64,000 bases of DNA, taken from NCBI GenBank assembly GCA_965178125.1, contig OZ237739.1:1302001-1366000 (forward strand). Direction: 5' to 3'. Below, piece after piece: positions 20,125 through 33,960 of this stretch. Each line of letters opens with the position of its first letter. Positions within the stretch are counted from its first letter, which is position 1. Below the pieces are notes generated by a model, which saw only the letters and a list, made by a program, of their open reading frames with translations, had not been told where the DNA came from and did not search any database. A program made the translations under genes and the position numbers. Source of the DNA: Bilabrum cf. latius. Its lineage: Eukaryota > Bigyra: Bicosoecida > Bigyra > Bicosoecida.

Positions 20125-23100
20125 ATGGAGGAGAGTAAATCGGAGAAGGGGGTGGACGACCAGACGGAAAGAATGGAGCTGGCAGTCCAGCCTTACTTCG
20201 TGCCTGGTCTGGCTGCGTCTGCGGTGCGCGCGGCAATTGAGCATGCTGATGAGGTGGAGCGCCGCACGGGGTGGGTCCCACAACAACCCGTCCCGTACCT
20301 GGTAAAGCTGCTGGTGTCCCGTGACCCGAACTCGCTCCGTGCGAAGCACCCAAAGTACGGCCACAGCCTAGGACTGTCAGAAGCAAGGCTGTATGCAAGT
20401 CTCCGACCGCCGAAGAGCTATCCAGTGGGTCTATTGGTCACTTTGCTGGAAAGAGAGCGAGCACTTGCCCTGCTGCGCCGCACTTCGGTAGAACGAGTGC
20501 GGGAAGCCAAGCGGAAGCTCATGCGAAAACTACACAATGACTGGGCGCGCGCCCGCAACATCCTAAAGCGCGTTTCGTGGGGTCCTGCCCCCGAAGACGT
20601 GCACGAAGAGCTCCGCGAACAGGGGAGAGCCGCGCTCGGTGCCCCCTGGGGAGCAGCATCCCTGGCAGGTGTCGGAGCAGGTGCTCGGGCTGGCAGTGAT
20701 ATGGGGCTGGGTGAGGGCTCGGCGCGCGAGGGTGACCGCGGGAAAATACAATTTTCTCGATTGGATCGCTGGGCGGGCCCCCCTGGGGAGGAGCCCCTGG
20801 ACCGGCTGAAGCTGAAGCTGGCGGCGGCTGCGGACGAGCAAGCAGGTGCTTCTGCCACGTTCGCGCTCGCCCCGGAGAGCGCCGCGGCCACGTCCCTGGG
20901 CGCGCTCCGAGCCCACCTGGACACCAGACTAGGTCTCAAGGCTCGCAGGAGAAGCGCGGTAGAGACAGACCACAAGGTTCTGGCCCAGGCAGCAGCCATG
21001 GGCATCCTCACGGGTCCTGGGGGCAAGCCACCAAGCCTACCTGCCGGCAGGTTTCCCGCCCTACTCCCCGCAAGCAAGGCGGTGCACAGCGGTCCAATGA
21101 GCGGCGTGGAAGGAGGAGACAGCGGCAAGGCGAACAGGCCAGGCCGTGGTCGCGGGGGTCAACAGCACCAGCACCAGCAATAGCCATACGTCAGGCGAAG
21201 GGGGTCCACAGCTGTGCCTGACGTGCAGACTGCCCTCCGGCTCCGGGCCATGGTGGCCACTGACGTGCCCTCCAGCGACTTGTCCCTGGGAGTACGAGCG
21301 CAGCACGGAAGAGCAGCGGGCGGGGCAGGGAACAGAGAGGGAGCGGCAGCAGCAGCTGCTGCGGCAAGCAGCACTGGAGATGGCTCGTATCCTCATGGGC
21401 CTGCTGCGGGCAGCTACTCGGGCTTGGCCGCGGGTGGTGGTCAGACTGCACGATCGACTGCTCAGAGCACCGCCCGGAGTGGTGACGGCGTTGGTGCTCA
21501 CGAAGATACACGCTAGCCTACCGCCATGCAGCTAGTGCCTCGGAGCGGAGGTGCAGCTGAGGCTCGCGCTAGGGCCAAAGACCTCACTGCGGCCACGGAC
21601 GTGCTGCTGCCCCCAGACGTGGACTTGGGCCTTCGCGGGCCGCTGTGGCAAGACTGCCTCTACTCAGACTATGCGCACAGGGCCCCACTCTAGCGTCTCG
21701 ATTTCCAAGGCATGACGTCGTACATGACGGACCCGCTGCTGCTTCGCATGCTGGGGCAGACGGGTGTTCTGTCGAGCCTTCGAGCCCTGCTACTGGCAGG
21801 CTGCAGGATGGTTACCGGCCCTGCGCTTCTCCCGGTGGTGTTCCAGGCGCAGCATCTGGTGGAGCTGGACGTCAGGCGCTGTGAAGGGCTGGGGGCGGGC
21901 TTCTTCCTCGGTCTGCTGGAGGACTCGCCTCCTCCTGCTGTCGCCGGGGCTGGGAGCAGTCGCAGTACTCGAATGCGGGGCAGGCGCACAGCGAGGCCGG
22001 CTGCTCGCCTGTCGCCGATCAGGGAGCAGGCAGGTCAGGGCGATCCATCGGCCGCCAAGCCCAAGACAAGCGCGCCCAGGGACCGACTGAAGGTGCTTCG
22101 GGCGGGCGGGTGCACCTGCGTCGACGGAAGGGTGGCGGCAAGGCTGTGCGCGGAACTGCGAGGCCTAGAATCAATTGATCTTTCGCGATGTCCCCGCATC
22201 ACGGATAAAGTGCTGGACGCTCTAGCAGGCCGACCAGGCGCTGTAGGAGGCGTGGGAGAGGGTGGTGGAGGGGGTGGCTCCAAGACGAAAGCAACGGCTG
22301 GATGGGGCCAGATCGAGCAAGTGTGGCTGGACCACTGCAAGGAGTTCAGCGAGGAAGGCTTCATGGCTCTCGCCTCTCATGCGGGGAGCCTCAAGCGACT
22401 GTCTCTGGTGGGCTGCAGGCAGCTGTCTGGATCGGCGTTTGCGGGCTTGCCTGCCCCTGTGGTGCGTCGGAGGCGGGTGGTCATGGTCAGTTCCAGGGTG
22501 CTGAAGAAAGAAGGCGTTCTTGTGGACGACGACGGCGCCGCAGCAGTCATGCCTGCACACGAAGGTGGGGACCAAGGCATGCAAGGCCCTGTAGGCAAGC
22601 TAGTGGGCGAGGGCGATGGCTTTCCCTCGGCAACGGACCGACCTGTCGTGGTGGCACTGGCCAGGCACGACCTTTCCGCTGCCCGGGAGCAGGACGAAAG
22701 GCCGTTGGTAGGGCACCGAGAGCTGCCGAACATGCTGGTTGCGAGGCTCATGCGAGCCACTGGGCTCGAGATGGATTTCCCCGAGAAGATTCGGGACGAT
22801 CACGCGCAAGCTCTGCTGCTAGCAAACCGTCTCGGCTTTGACCAGGAAGTGCGGGAAGCGGCCGCCGAGGTCGACGCTGTGCTGGACGAGGCGTTGGAGC
22901 TGTAGGAGAGGATTGGCAATGACCCTGCTAGGCACGCCAGCAGCACCATCCGCTAGTCCATCGATCCGCACCAGGAACAGGACGACGAGATGCTGCTAAT
23001 GCTGGCAAACGCTGTGAATCCAACCGTGGACAAGCACATGAATTCCACCAGCGCCGCCCGCGGTTCCGCCTCCGCAAGTGGCGGCAGGAAGAAAGCCATG

Positions 23101-26100
23101 GCTCGCCGCGCAAGGAGGCGTAGCGTCACAATCGGCGCTCCCGTACTGGAGACGAGGGGTGACCTGCCCCTCGCTGTGGTGCTATGGAGGCGCAGGCATG
23201 CAGTGAGGCGCTCCGGGATCGACCGCTTGAAGCCGTCCGGGGGCGTGATCGAGCAGCGCGCCGCGGCGAGCCGCAGCGCGGGCGAGGGTCACCTGGCAGC
23301 CGCTGGTGCTGTGGTCTCCAAAGAGGGCAACCTAAGCAGCATGGAGGCGAGGGCAGCCGTGGGAAACGCCAAGGGACTGGGCAGGCGCAATGCCGGCACC
23401 GGACGGCCTGTGGAATCGTAGTACGTCCATGTCAAGGGCAAGCTCGGAGTCAATCCAGACCACGACGTGATCGGCGGCGGCGGCGAGGTGGGCGCTGGTG
23501 GAGGGCACGGTGCAGGCCACGAGGGCGGGGATGGGGGTGGGCTGACTCTAGGGGAGAAAGTGACGCGCAATAGGCGAGGCAGCCTGGCTGGGATTGACTT
23601 GTCGGGGACACAGGCCATGGAAGCCGCCGCTGCAAAGATCCTCGGCAATACGGGGCAGCTTCCGCATGGTGAGCCCGGGGTCGATGAAGCGGACTTGGGA
23701 AGGGGAGAGTCGCGCGCGTCAAGGAGGTCCATGGAGTCTAGCAGTAGCAGCAGCAGCAAGCAGGCACTCGCCGCGGCTGCAATTGCTCGGCAGCGCGAGA
23801 CGGTGATCTTCCTTGCGGCTGCGGCTCTTAGGAAAGGGCGCCGATTGGACTGGGCCCAGGGCCTCGAGAGCAGGTGTGCCCTGGAGACTCTGAACCTAAC
23901 AAAGTGCGCCCTCGTGGATGATGAAGGGCTCGAGTACGTTGCAAGGGCGTGCGGTGAGCTCAGGTCGGTGCTGCTCTCGAGGTGCGGGAGAGTGGGTCCC
24001 CGAGGGCTGGCTGCCTTGCTCACAGGCTGCCAGAAACTGGAGGAGCTGGACCTAACCGACTGCGTGCAGATCGACGACGGAGCTCTGCAGGTTGCGGTGT
24101 CCTCCAGCGCGGCGGGCGGGTCCAAGCTTCTGCTACAAGGATCAGACAGCGGTGGGGCCAGCCTCGCCGCCAAGCAGCTGCAGAAGGACAACGTGGATGA
24201 GGGCATCGAGAAAGTGGCTCGCGAGATGGCCACGCCAGCCGCACAGGCCCGCAAGGCCGCCCTCGCAATGGAAAAGTCGCGCAAGCGGGAGCAGGCACTG
24301 GTGAAGCTCGCGCTCAACGCAGGCACGGAAACGAGCGGTCGGCGAGGCTTTGCGTCGGGTGCGATCCCCGACCGCTTCGAGGCGGACGGCGGGGAGGACC
24401 AGACGTGGCTGCAGGCGGTGCGGCAGCCTGTGCCATTGAAGGTGTTGAAGCTGACTGGGTGTCACAAGGTGAGCGATGCCGGTGTGGACATCCTGGCGAG
24501 TCGGTTCGGTCGCACGCTGCAGGAGCTGTGCCTGGAGGGCCTGTACCGAGTGACGGACGAGGCACTTGCGTGCATCGCACGAGAGTGCTACGGCCTGCGC
24601 GTGCTTCGCGTCGGTGGCAGGTTGAATCTGCAGGTGGTCGCGATGAGGCGCGACGAGGCAAGGGGCGAGGGTGAGGGCAAGGAGGCGGCACTGGGTGGTG
24701 GCAGCAAGTACGTGATGGCCGTACGTGCGATGGATCCCGGTGACGACGATGGAGTCCTAGAATCCGATGGGGACGACGACGGGCCGAAGAAACAGGGTAG
24801 GAAGGTAGCTCTGCCTTCGATCGGGGTGCAGAAAGTGGCGCCGGAGCGGCGGCAACACACGTTTTTTGGCCAGCCCAAGATCACGGGGGCGGGTCTCGGC
24901 CTCCTGTTCCGGTCCCTTGCCATTCGGGCCTCGCTGGAGGTGCTAGACCTCAGCAAGTGCGTGACTCTGGATAGCAACGACATCCAGGCGATGCTGCCGG
25001 CGCCACCCGCCAACTGGAAGGACGCTCACGCTCGGCGCGCAGCCAGACAGAGACGGAAGGCGGCAGAGCGAGCAAAGCGCTGGCGCAAGCCCCGCCGCCC
25101 AGGGTCTCCGGTCCCAGGTCGGCACATCCACGGCTTTGTTTTGCCGGGTAGAATTGGTGGTGATGCGGGTCTCGACCACCCGCTGGTTGCCCCAGGGCGG
25201 GCGTACTCAGACACAGGAGAGCTTGCGATGGTCCGTCGACCGCGCCTTATTTCAGATCAGTCGGACGGGTACGTTGGCGGGATGGGAGCAGGTCCGGCCT
25301 CGCCCTCCTCGGGCACCGGTACTGGCATAGTATCCGCTCGGGATGGTCAGGACGCTGGGATGCTTGCTCTGGCAAACCAGGCACATCGACCGCCCGCCGA
25401 GCGCCAGACCCATCGTCAGGCCACCCCGACGGGGCACAGCCAGCGGCGCATGAGCACGCCTGCATTCTCCCCTGTTGGGGTGTTTGTGGCCCCTGCTCGC
25501 TCCCGAGCCATTTCGTTTGACCCAGAACAGGTGCACAGCATGAAGAGCCCAGCCCTGGACCGAGGGGGGTTCGGAAACACTTCTCCGCACGCACGTGTGA
25601 TGGCCGAGTCGGCATCACCCGCACCTCCAGGGCAGGAGGCATACGGACGTGTCCGGATGGCCCCACTCACGCTGCCGTCGTCACCATCTACCGATCCCGT
25701 CACCAAGATGCTATTCGCAGCGTTTGCTGCTCTCGAATCGTTCGATGATGCCGGACGGTTCGTTGTACCTGCGAGCGCTGGCACGGGCGGCGGCACAGGG
25801 CTGGCAGGGCTGTCGATCAAGACGCAGCTGGATCTTCTGTCGGCTGCCAAGCGCCCACGCCGAGTCAAGTGGGGCGGCGCTCTCGGTTCCACTCAAGCCC
25901 CCAGCATGCTCATGCGCAGGTCTCACTTCGGCAAGCAGGAGTCGTGGCGCGCGCGCGCGGGCAAGAAGCTGGGCGCAGGTGGGCTGTCCCTCCTCGAGCT
26001 TGAGGAACACCCGGCCAACGTGTACAAGGGGTACTTTGACATGCGGCGGGGCTCTGCCGGTGCGGTGCAGCACAAGCTCCTGCTCCCGTCAGGCATGGAG

Positions 26101-29100
26101 GAGACAGACAACGAGCAGGACGTTGGCGGGCCCCATTCTGCCTCCCGCCCAGACCCATACGAGGATCTCGACGATCTGTCCAGCGTGGCGTCGTCGATTT
26201 CCAGCCTATCAGGGGCCAGTGCAGGCAGCGAGGAGTTTGACGCAGAGCTGAGGACGGAGCCATTCGCTCTCAAGGAGCTGGTTCTGCCCGGCGTGCAGGT
26301 GGACGACGATGCCGCCATGTGGATCGCACGCTGGCTCGAATGGCAGCATCACCTCTCCCGGGAGCCAACCGACATAGCGGCAGAGCGGGAGCGCAAGACC
26401 GCCATGCTGCCTCCTTCCGCACGGCTAGCTCCGGTCGTTCCCACAGAGGCAGCTGAAAAGCGGCCAGGCCTGCAAAAGCTGTACCTGGCCAAATGCAGGC
26501 AGCTCACGGACGTCGGCGTGGCTGCACTGGCGCTAATGCTCCCGCACGCAACGCACGTGCAGCTCGACAGCTGCCCTCGGCTGACCTCGTTCGCCGTGAC
26601 TGCACTGGCCCGTCGCTGCAGCGAGCTCAAGTGGCTGAGTATCAAGGGATGCGAGCTCGTGGACGGCCGCTCCATGCTGGCCATCTCCAGGATGTGTCCA
26701 TTCATGGAGCGAGTGCAGGTGGCGAGGTGCCCTGGGATCAAGCAGGCCGCCATGCTGGAGGCAGCTGCATCCTTGCACCGTGTGTGGATGGGTCTCGAGT
26801 CCTCGCTGGAGGTGCTGCACGCCCCGGCCAGGGCGGAGCGCATCGGTTCTATCGCATCTGTGTCCACGTCCGGCTCGTCACTGGCTGGATCGCACAGAAA
26901 AGCCTCCAGAGGTTTCAAAGGGCTCGTATCCGGCGGCAAAGCTGGGGCCGATGACGACGCGAAGAGCGCCGGATCAGCCGACAGCATGGAAGCTGTGGCG
27001 GACAGCGAGACTGTGGCTGTGCCGGACGGGGACACTGGTCCTGGCGGTCAGCCAATTGCTGCAGGAGCAGGTATGCCTGGCGATGCCATTGCTACTGAAG
27101 TCGGATCAAAGGATGATGCGTTGCCGGCTGGATCTGGAGTGATCCAAAGATACGAGGCCTGGGTCGAGCGCCAGACCGTGCGAAAAGGGAAGGCAGTCAG
27201 CGGAGTGCGGCTGCTGAAGGGCGCCAAGGACATGGACAGGAGCGAAAGGAAGCGGAAGGAAGGACTACATTGGACGGGGCAAGGCATCGTTCGGTCCTCC
27301 AGTGCAGCCAGCCACGGTATAATAGGGGCAGGCAGCGCACGTGGTGGGTCCGCGAGGCCTGCCGTGCCCCTGCCGCAGATTGCAACGCAGGAGCATTCTG
27401 GCTCCTCTTCGATCAGGAGGTCCTCAGTGCTGTCAGCTGTGTCTAGGAAATCGGGTTCATCGCGGTAGAGGAAGGCCTCCATGGCGGGAAGCGTAGTGTC
27501 GGCCAATTCTGTGGAACTAGCGGGCTTCGGAGCCGGGTCGCCGGAACTTCTCATCGTCACGCCAGACAAGGGCATGCGTGGATGCCCGCCCATCGCGACT
27601 GCTTGCTTCTAGAAGCGAGCCTTGGAACAGCGGTCGGCGCTTGTGCTGCAGCGGGCACTCCGGTCCTACCACATCAGGTGCATGTGCCTTCGGGCGCAGA
27701 GAGCCGTTGAGACGGCCCGTCGTGAGCGGGTGTACCGCGCTGCCATCGGCGTGCAGATGCTGTGGAGAGCCTACGTGGCCCGCAGGGTATTCTACGCTCG
27801 TCACATGGAATGGCTGGGCCGGGTCACGAAGGAAACCAAGAACGGCGCGCGGCTGATTCAGCGGATGGAGCGGGGCAGGCAGGCGCGTGCCGTCACACGG
27901 TCGCTTCGGCTGGCTCGTAGGCTGCGTCTGCTGCACGTCTGGCGCCAATTCAAGAGGCGTTACAACCACTACGTCCTAGAAAAACCCGAGCGCGCCACTT
28001 TGGACATCCAAAGGGTGTGGCGTGGGCACGTCGGGAGGGAGCTGTACAAGCGGGAGACGGGCCGGACCCTCGGGGCTGTGAAGCGCCTGGTTCGCTGGTA
28101 CCTGCACACCCAGGCCATGGATCGCATTCACGGGCGCCCGGCGGCGCGGGTGCAGGCCCGCCAGGACCTCATTCTGCACGCGAGGCCTTATCCATGGCCC
28201 ACGCCGGAGCTCGCCAAGGCTGCTCGGAGGAGGAGGAAGCGAGTGAGCAAAGACCCTCCCGAGCCAAAGAGCTGCTTCCGTTGCAGGTTTCCGGACGCGG
28301 ATCCGTTGCGGGACGGAGAGGCCTGGGCTGCGGTGATCAGGGAAGGCGTGGGTCAGGCGCAGGCGGGTCGCATGCCCGTGGCACAGCTGGCTACAGGGCT
28401 GCAGCAGCGCATCCGGTGCCGGAGCATCGCAGCGCTCTGGGTGCAGACTCGATTCAGGGGATGGGTGTACGGCCGCAAGCCGTATTTGGCCCTGCTGCAG
28501 CTTCGTGCATCGTCCGCCTCAATGATACAGCGCAAGTGGCGACGCACACATGCCCGCGGCACCTTCGCTGAGGTGAAGCAGCGGCTGCTCAGGGCAGCCG
28601 AGCACCTCCAGGCAGCCGCCCGTGGTCGACTGGCCAGGCATCGGTTCGTGCGGCACTTTATCGTCTATCGGTACCTCGAGACGCCCCCCATGCTCTTCCT
28701 GCCGAATGCCACGTCTGTGCGGGAGGTGGCTGCGTGGGTGTACCACCGCGGCGAAGACCCGCGGGCGAAGGCCCATGTCAGGAGCCTGCTGGGTCACGGT
28801 GCAGACATCCAGGTCCCGGCAGCCCGGGCCGAGGCTGAGGAGTCTCTGCGTGCGGTGACCGTGGCTGTTCGTTTAATGCGAAAGCGTCACGTTTACCGCA
28901 GCAGCCCGCTCATCGAAGAAGTCTTGAAGATGCGGCATTCGAACGGGAGGGAAGCGCTCAAGATAGTCAGGTACTACCGCCGGCACAGGTTCCGCGCCCT
29001 TCTACACAACCGCATCTTCCAGCGGAGGCTGGGCGAGATGCGGCGTAGAAATGCAGCTTGCACGATTCAGCGGCAGTGGAGGGCACACGTGGAGCGGAGG

Positions 29101-32100
29101 ATCGTGTTCGAGCTCAGGAAGAAACTCAATGCTGCCCGCACCATCCAGAAGATCGCGCGCGGTACGATGGCCCGCGCCCTGGCCCGCAAGATCCGGGTCA
29201 GGGCCGTGCGGGAACGTGCAGCGCGGCGCGCGCAGCTCTTGGATGTTGATAGCATGCGGAAAGCCGGCCACGCCCCACGGAAGGCCGCAGCCGCTGCCTC
29301 TTCGGGTGCTGGATCCAATGACCGTGAGAGACATGAGGGGGAGCCATTCGTGGGCAGGGACAACTTTGTCAGGTGGATGATGCAGACGCAGGCTCTGGGC
29401 GCAGTGTTGGCCCTGCAGCACTGGTGGCGCCGCGTGATCGGGCCACACCTGCAGCTGTGGAGATGGTAGAGGACCAAGAACAGGGCCGCTGAGGTGATCC
29501 AGCGATTCACGCGGGCGCGAGCCTGGCGACGATGGTTCCAAGAGGTGCGCATGAGACGATGGCACGCAGCCAACCGCATCCAGCGGTCGTTCAAGAAGTT
29601 TCAGGCAAGGCAGATGTGGCAGAGGGCGCTCCGCCAACGGGCGATTCTGCGGACGCATGCCGCCGCCCGAGCCAAGGCAGTGCACAGAGTCACTCTGCTG
29701 CTCGCAGACCGCATGGCCAAAGAGGACGAAAAGGACCAAAAGGCAGCAGTACTGTTACAGCGCAAGTACCGTCGCTTGCGGTAGCTTCGCATGGCGGCCA
29801 CGTGGCGAGCACGGAAGCGGATCCTCGAGAATGCTGGCAAGTACACGGGGCAGGTACGGCTGCTGCTGGCCATTCTAGAGGCGCAGATGACGGTGATCCC
29901 GCACGTGAGCAGCTCGATCTACCTGCCCGCGTCAAGGCACTCTTTGGTCAAGAGAGTGTCCCGCAAGCTGGGGTTCAACTTGTTCGAGGCGGTGAGGAAA
30001 GAGATACTGGGGGAGGACGCTGCTGCTGCGGAGGAGGACGAGCAGGCGATGATGGTGGACGATAGGCAGAACCCAGTCGCGACTCGACCGGCAGCCAGCG
30101 GACAAGGGGCTGCTACCGCTCGAGATGGGCGGCAGACGAGCCGCCCGGACAGCAGCGCTTCCTCCCGCATGCAGCTGGCCCTGCACGCGATCAGCCAGCC
30201 CAAGGGCATCGACGCTCTGGTGGCACAAGCAGCAGGGTCCACACCTCGCCTAGTGTCCATCGCGCCCGCCACTTCCAACGACACCGGTGGCCTGGGCTCG
30301 TTCGTCCGACGGATGAAGGTTCGCCGTGGCTCCCTGTCCGCGCGCTCCTCCGGGTCCAACCGCCGCATACCCACGCGGTCGGAGGTCATGCGGGCGCTGC
30401 ACAGGGCCTCCTCGGGGACAGCCGGGACGCTGGTTCGAGTGCCACGGAGGGAGCGGCGCAGCGTGACAAGCAAGACTGCAGACGAGCGGTCGGGTGTAGG
30501 GTCGATCGGCCGTCCGCCCACCCACGATGCGCCGCTCGAGTCGCCCGGCCAGGACCCTTACTCAGGCGCTGTCGTGCCGTTCGGCGGCGCGCTCAGGCCC
30601 TCCTCCCCCAGCTCAGTGGCAAGTTCGCACGGCTCCGAGGAGACGCCTCGCGCCGGCGGCGGCGAGCCGCATGACGCAGATGATGCATCGCACGCTACGC
30701 CTCGCTCCGCGGTTGGATCGAATCGGCAGCCCCGATCCCTTGGAGTAGCTGCCTAGGGCAGAGCAAGGGGCCGCAGGGCGGTGGCTCGGTTGGGCGCGGC
30801 ATCCCCGGTAGCGCCATCGTCTCCCACGCCGATGTCAGGAGAGCAGACGTCCTTCCAGCTGCCCCGGCTCGCCCTGACGGATGGAGGCAGCGCGTCGCCG
30901 ACATCAGCCGCTCAGGCTGGCATGCGTTCCCCGCCCAACCCGCTTGGGAGTCCCCCCGTGGTGGGGTCATCCAGGGAGGCTCCCGGTTCGTCCACCCCCA
31001 CGAGCCAAGCACGCGCGGCTGGTGCGGCTCGGCGGCCGGTGCCCATGGTGCGGCCGGGCTCCGCGCCTGCGTCGCCGTCTGCTTCCAAGCTGCAGCAGCA
31101 GGCGTCTTTCTTCGCGTCTGGGACGCATCTCGCTGCGGTCGGGTCTGAAGAGGAGGACGGTGATGGCGGCTCTGCCAATGGAGGGGAATAGTACAGGGGT
31201 AGGCTAGCAGACTTGAGCGATGTGGGCGATGTTGAGGATGAAGACGCCGTCACACGCACGAGTCCCACGGGTGATGGGAATGCCAGCCCCGGAGGCCAGC
31301 TTGATGGTGCTCCCGACGACGCAGCGGCAGGCGGTGCTGGACTAGACGATTATGAGGGCTTCATCATCCACGGCACACCAACGCAGGACATCAGGGCGCT
31401 GGGCATGCTGGAGGCCGACAGCGAAGCTGGCGACGGCAAAGGGTCGGGTTTCGCAACGGGTGCTGCGGGTGCGGACGGTGAGAGCGATGCAGGCGCTGGC
31501 GTCCTCGAGAAGAGGCTCAGCAGCGGCGTGGCGGATCGTCAGCGGCGAATTTCTCAGGCGCATGCCGCCCGTCTGGCACGATACCAGTCCACCGTGTCTC
31601 TGGGCGAGCCCTCGGTGAGTTCACTGAGCCAGCAAGCGCTGGAGGACGACAAGATTCTCGAGAGCATCCTGAAGCGGGGCCTACGTCGATTGCGGGACAG
31701 CAACGACGAGCTAGCCATCGCCGGGGAGGCGGAGGCTAGGGCAGTGGAGGTGTCCGCTAGGCTGGCAGAAGAAGATAGGAGGCAATTTGGCGGCTGGGCA
31801 GAGTTCTGCGCTGCTGCCGTGTACGTGCTGCAGGAAGCCGCCAGGAGAACTCCGGGCTTCAGCGTGGGTGACATGCAGCTGGCGCTGGCGTGCGACGAGT
31901 CTGCGTGGCTGAGGTACCACGTGGCCTTCAGGAGCGAGAATCTGCTCGAGTCCTCGTGCGCGTTTGACTTTGGGCTGCTGGTGGGGAACGACGACGTCGA
32001 GCTGGCGCAGTCCATTGCGATCCAGCAGCGCGCGAGGGTGCGTGCTGCTCGCAAGGCCCGTGCTAGCGGGGAGCTGCCTCGCGTGGTGCAGGCCATGGCA

Positions 32101-32973
32101 TCCGGAGTTCGAGGGTCCAAGAAGGAGGGCGCCTCGAAGAAGGCCATGGCTCTGTCCAAGGCGAGCGGGCTCAAGTTCGGCGCGTCTGTCTCTGGGGGCG
32201 ATCGTGACGAGGACACGTTTCAGGACCCCGCGACGCAGAGGAGGTTTGCGGCTGTGCTGGCCAAGCGGCTCAAGCTGGACCGTCTCACGAAAAACTTCGA
32301 GGGTAAGGAAGAGCTCCTGAAGAGACTCAAGAGACAGGAGGACGAGATGCGGGACAGGCGCGCGTTCGGCGGGAAGAGGGACGGAGGCATGAGTGTAGTT
32401 GTGAGCTCGGCCAAGCTCCGGCTGGCGCAGGTCAAGCTGGGCCTGGATGACGACAGGAGGGTCAGGGGCAGGCCAGGGCGATTCGGGATGCGCGGGTGGG
32501 AGTGGACGCTGACCACCGCCCGGCCCGACTCGGGCGAGCTGACGGACGTTGACGTCAGGCTGCGTCAGGCCATCGCCTCACTGGAGGACGCGCGGGTGGT
32601 CGGGTTGCATCACCACGCAGCCATGCTAAGGGAGGTTAGGAGGCTGAGGAGGGAGCGGGCGCAGATGCGCGGCGTGATGGCCAATGCCCAGCTGGTGGAC
32701 GCACAGAGGGAGCAAGGAATATCTTTCTTCCGGTCTGCGGCCGACGAGGTCAGCGGGGAGCTGGCTGATGCAGAGCTTACGGTGAGGCGGCTCCGGGGTG
32801 AGGCGGGACGGCAGGAGCGGTCCGTGAGGAAGTTCCTCGGCGAGCTGGCAGAGCACGCGAGGGAAGAGGGCGGGATGGTCTCGAAGGACTGGCTGCTGGA
32901 GGCGTGCGACCAGCTCATGGCCGGGGTGGGAATCGAGGTGCGGAGGCACAGGGGGAAGAAGATCATCGTCTGA
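20125..32973 (+). CDS. Giant LRR / multi-IQ-motif protein (4,282 residues, single exon)
   Basis: One frame runs 12,849 bp from the ATG at 20125 to TGA at 32971-32973, interrupted only by UAGs at 21181, 21514, 21691, 22903, 22954, 23419, 27466, 27610, 29467, 29782, 30754 and 31189. Cys-type (FBXL/AMN1-like) LRRs occupy about residues 530-780, 1250-1510, 1595-1620 and 2050-2225, for example 'LKVLKLTGCHKVSDAGVDIL' and 'LEELDLTDCVQIDDGAL'. They are split by disordered Gly/Ser linkers. About residues 2505-3220 hold at least a dozen IQ motifs ('AACTIQRQWRAHVERR', 'ASMIQRKWRRTHARG'), which bind calmodulin or centrin. The last ~580 residues are predicted coiled coil rich in Arg/Glu. The combination suggests a calcium-responsive ciliary or cytoskeletal scaffold; that is inference. 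No F-box or motor domain was recognised. A start further upstream via a small exon is possible. Confidence 0.82.
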
Positions 32974-33144
32974 CAAGCGGATGCCCGAGGTTGCGGGCAC
33001 AGCGGCCCCTGCAGCCGCGCTGCGCCACCACTTGTCATACCAGTCTCAACAACGAAAATAGTCTAAGGCATTCTTGTTCCAATGCACGCCATGAAACGGT
33101 TCAGATTACGCTCTTGCCAGTAGCATGTCATGTAGGCTTGGTCG

Positions 33145-33846
33145 ATGGCAACACAAAGGTAGCTAGCTAGATTGAGAAGACCGGTGTCAACGTCTTCAAT
33201 TGCACTCGAAGAAATACGGAATCCGTACAGGTACACTGGAGAGGGCCCCGATGCCGCCCCACCAATTGTTTAGGAATATAAGTCGCAGCGATCTGCCGTG
33301 AAAGGCTAGCGAGATGCTTTCTTGGGTGCCGCAGCATGGGGCGGCGGTATCTTGATAGTGGTTGTTCTCATGCTGGACCCGCTTGGGGCAGCAGAGAGAG
33401 ATGATGGGCGTACGCATGTACTCACAGGATTCTAGGATGCTTCAAAGCGCTTTGGAGATCGGTACTTGCTTGGAATCTCACCAGATGCTGTAGAATCTCG
33501 GCAAAGGGCACGGGATGCAAGGAGGCAGCTGCTGCGAGAGGAAACAGAGAGACAGTGAGTATGTGGCGCGCAGCTCCTTGCGCTACAAACTCTCCAAGTG
33601 TGGTTTACACCCATGTTTGTATTGATCTACCCAATGTCCGCTCGCAGATGGAATGGAGCTCCAGAATGGGTGCGCGAGATGAGCCACTACCGATTGCAGC
33701 GACCTCCCCCCCTCTCGACAGACGTGCTCAAGGCTCTCGAGGACGATGGGGAGCTCAAAGGCAGAAAGCAGATCGCAAAAGTCACGGCTACAGGCAGCAG
33801 ATCTGCTAGAAAGAGCGAGAGTGGCGACTCGAGCAGCGCAAGCTGA
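33145..33846 (+). CDS. Small conserved-looking protein with mitochondrial-type N-terminus
   Basis: Three exons (33145-33346, 33428-33554, 33648-33846) with introns of 81 and 93 nt encode 175 residues and end in TGA. Frame is kept at both junctions (phase 1 and phase 2). The N-terminus, 'MATQRQLARLRRPVSTSS' with UAG read as Gln, is basic, Ser/Thr-rich and lacks acids, as in mitochondrial presequences. It is followed by 'EEIRNPYRYTGEGPDAAPP', an Arg-rich helix ('SRQRARDARRQLLREETERQ') and 'WNGAPEWVREMSHYRLQ'. I do not recognise the family; the size and Tyr/Arg-rich motifs would suit an accessory subunit of a respiratory complex or a mitoribosome-associated protein, but this is a guess. Four of about eleven Gln codons are UAG (33160, 33271, 33307, 33433). 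Under the standard code no part would look like a gene. Confidence 0.6.
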
Positions 33847-33960
33847 TCGTGGCTGGCCTTGGAATCCGCGGAAGGAGCCGAGCGACAGGATCTGATACAA
33901 GAAGTTGTCTCACTTTGCTCGCAGTGCCAATCACCATTATTATGTATTGCGGCACTCCTC

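Noticed and set aside
23289-24326. 345-codon minus-strand frame
   Set aside because: It is antisense to the LRR region of the giant protein, whose sense frame has clear LRR periodicity.
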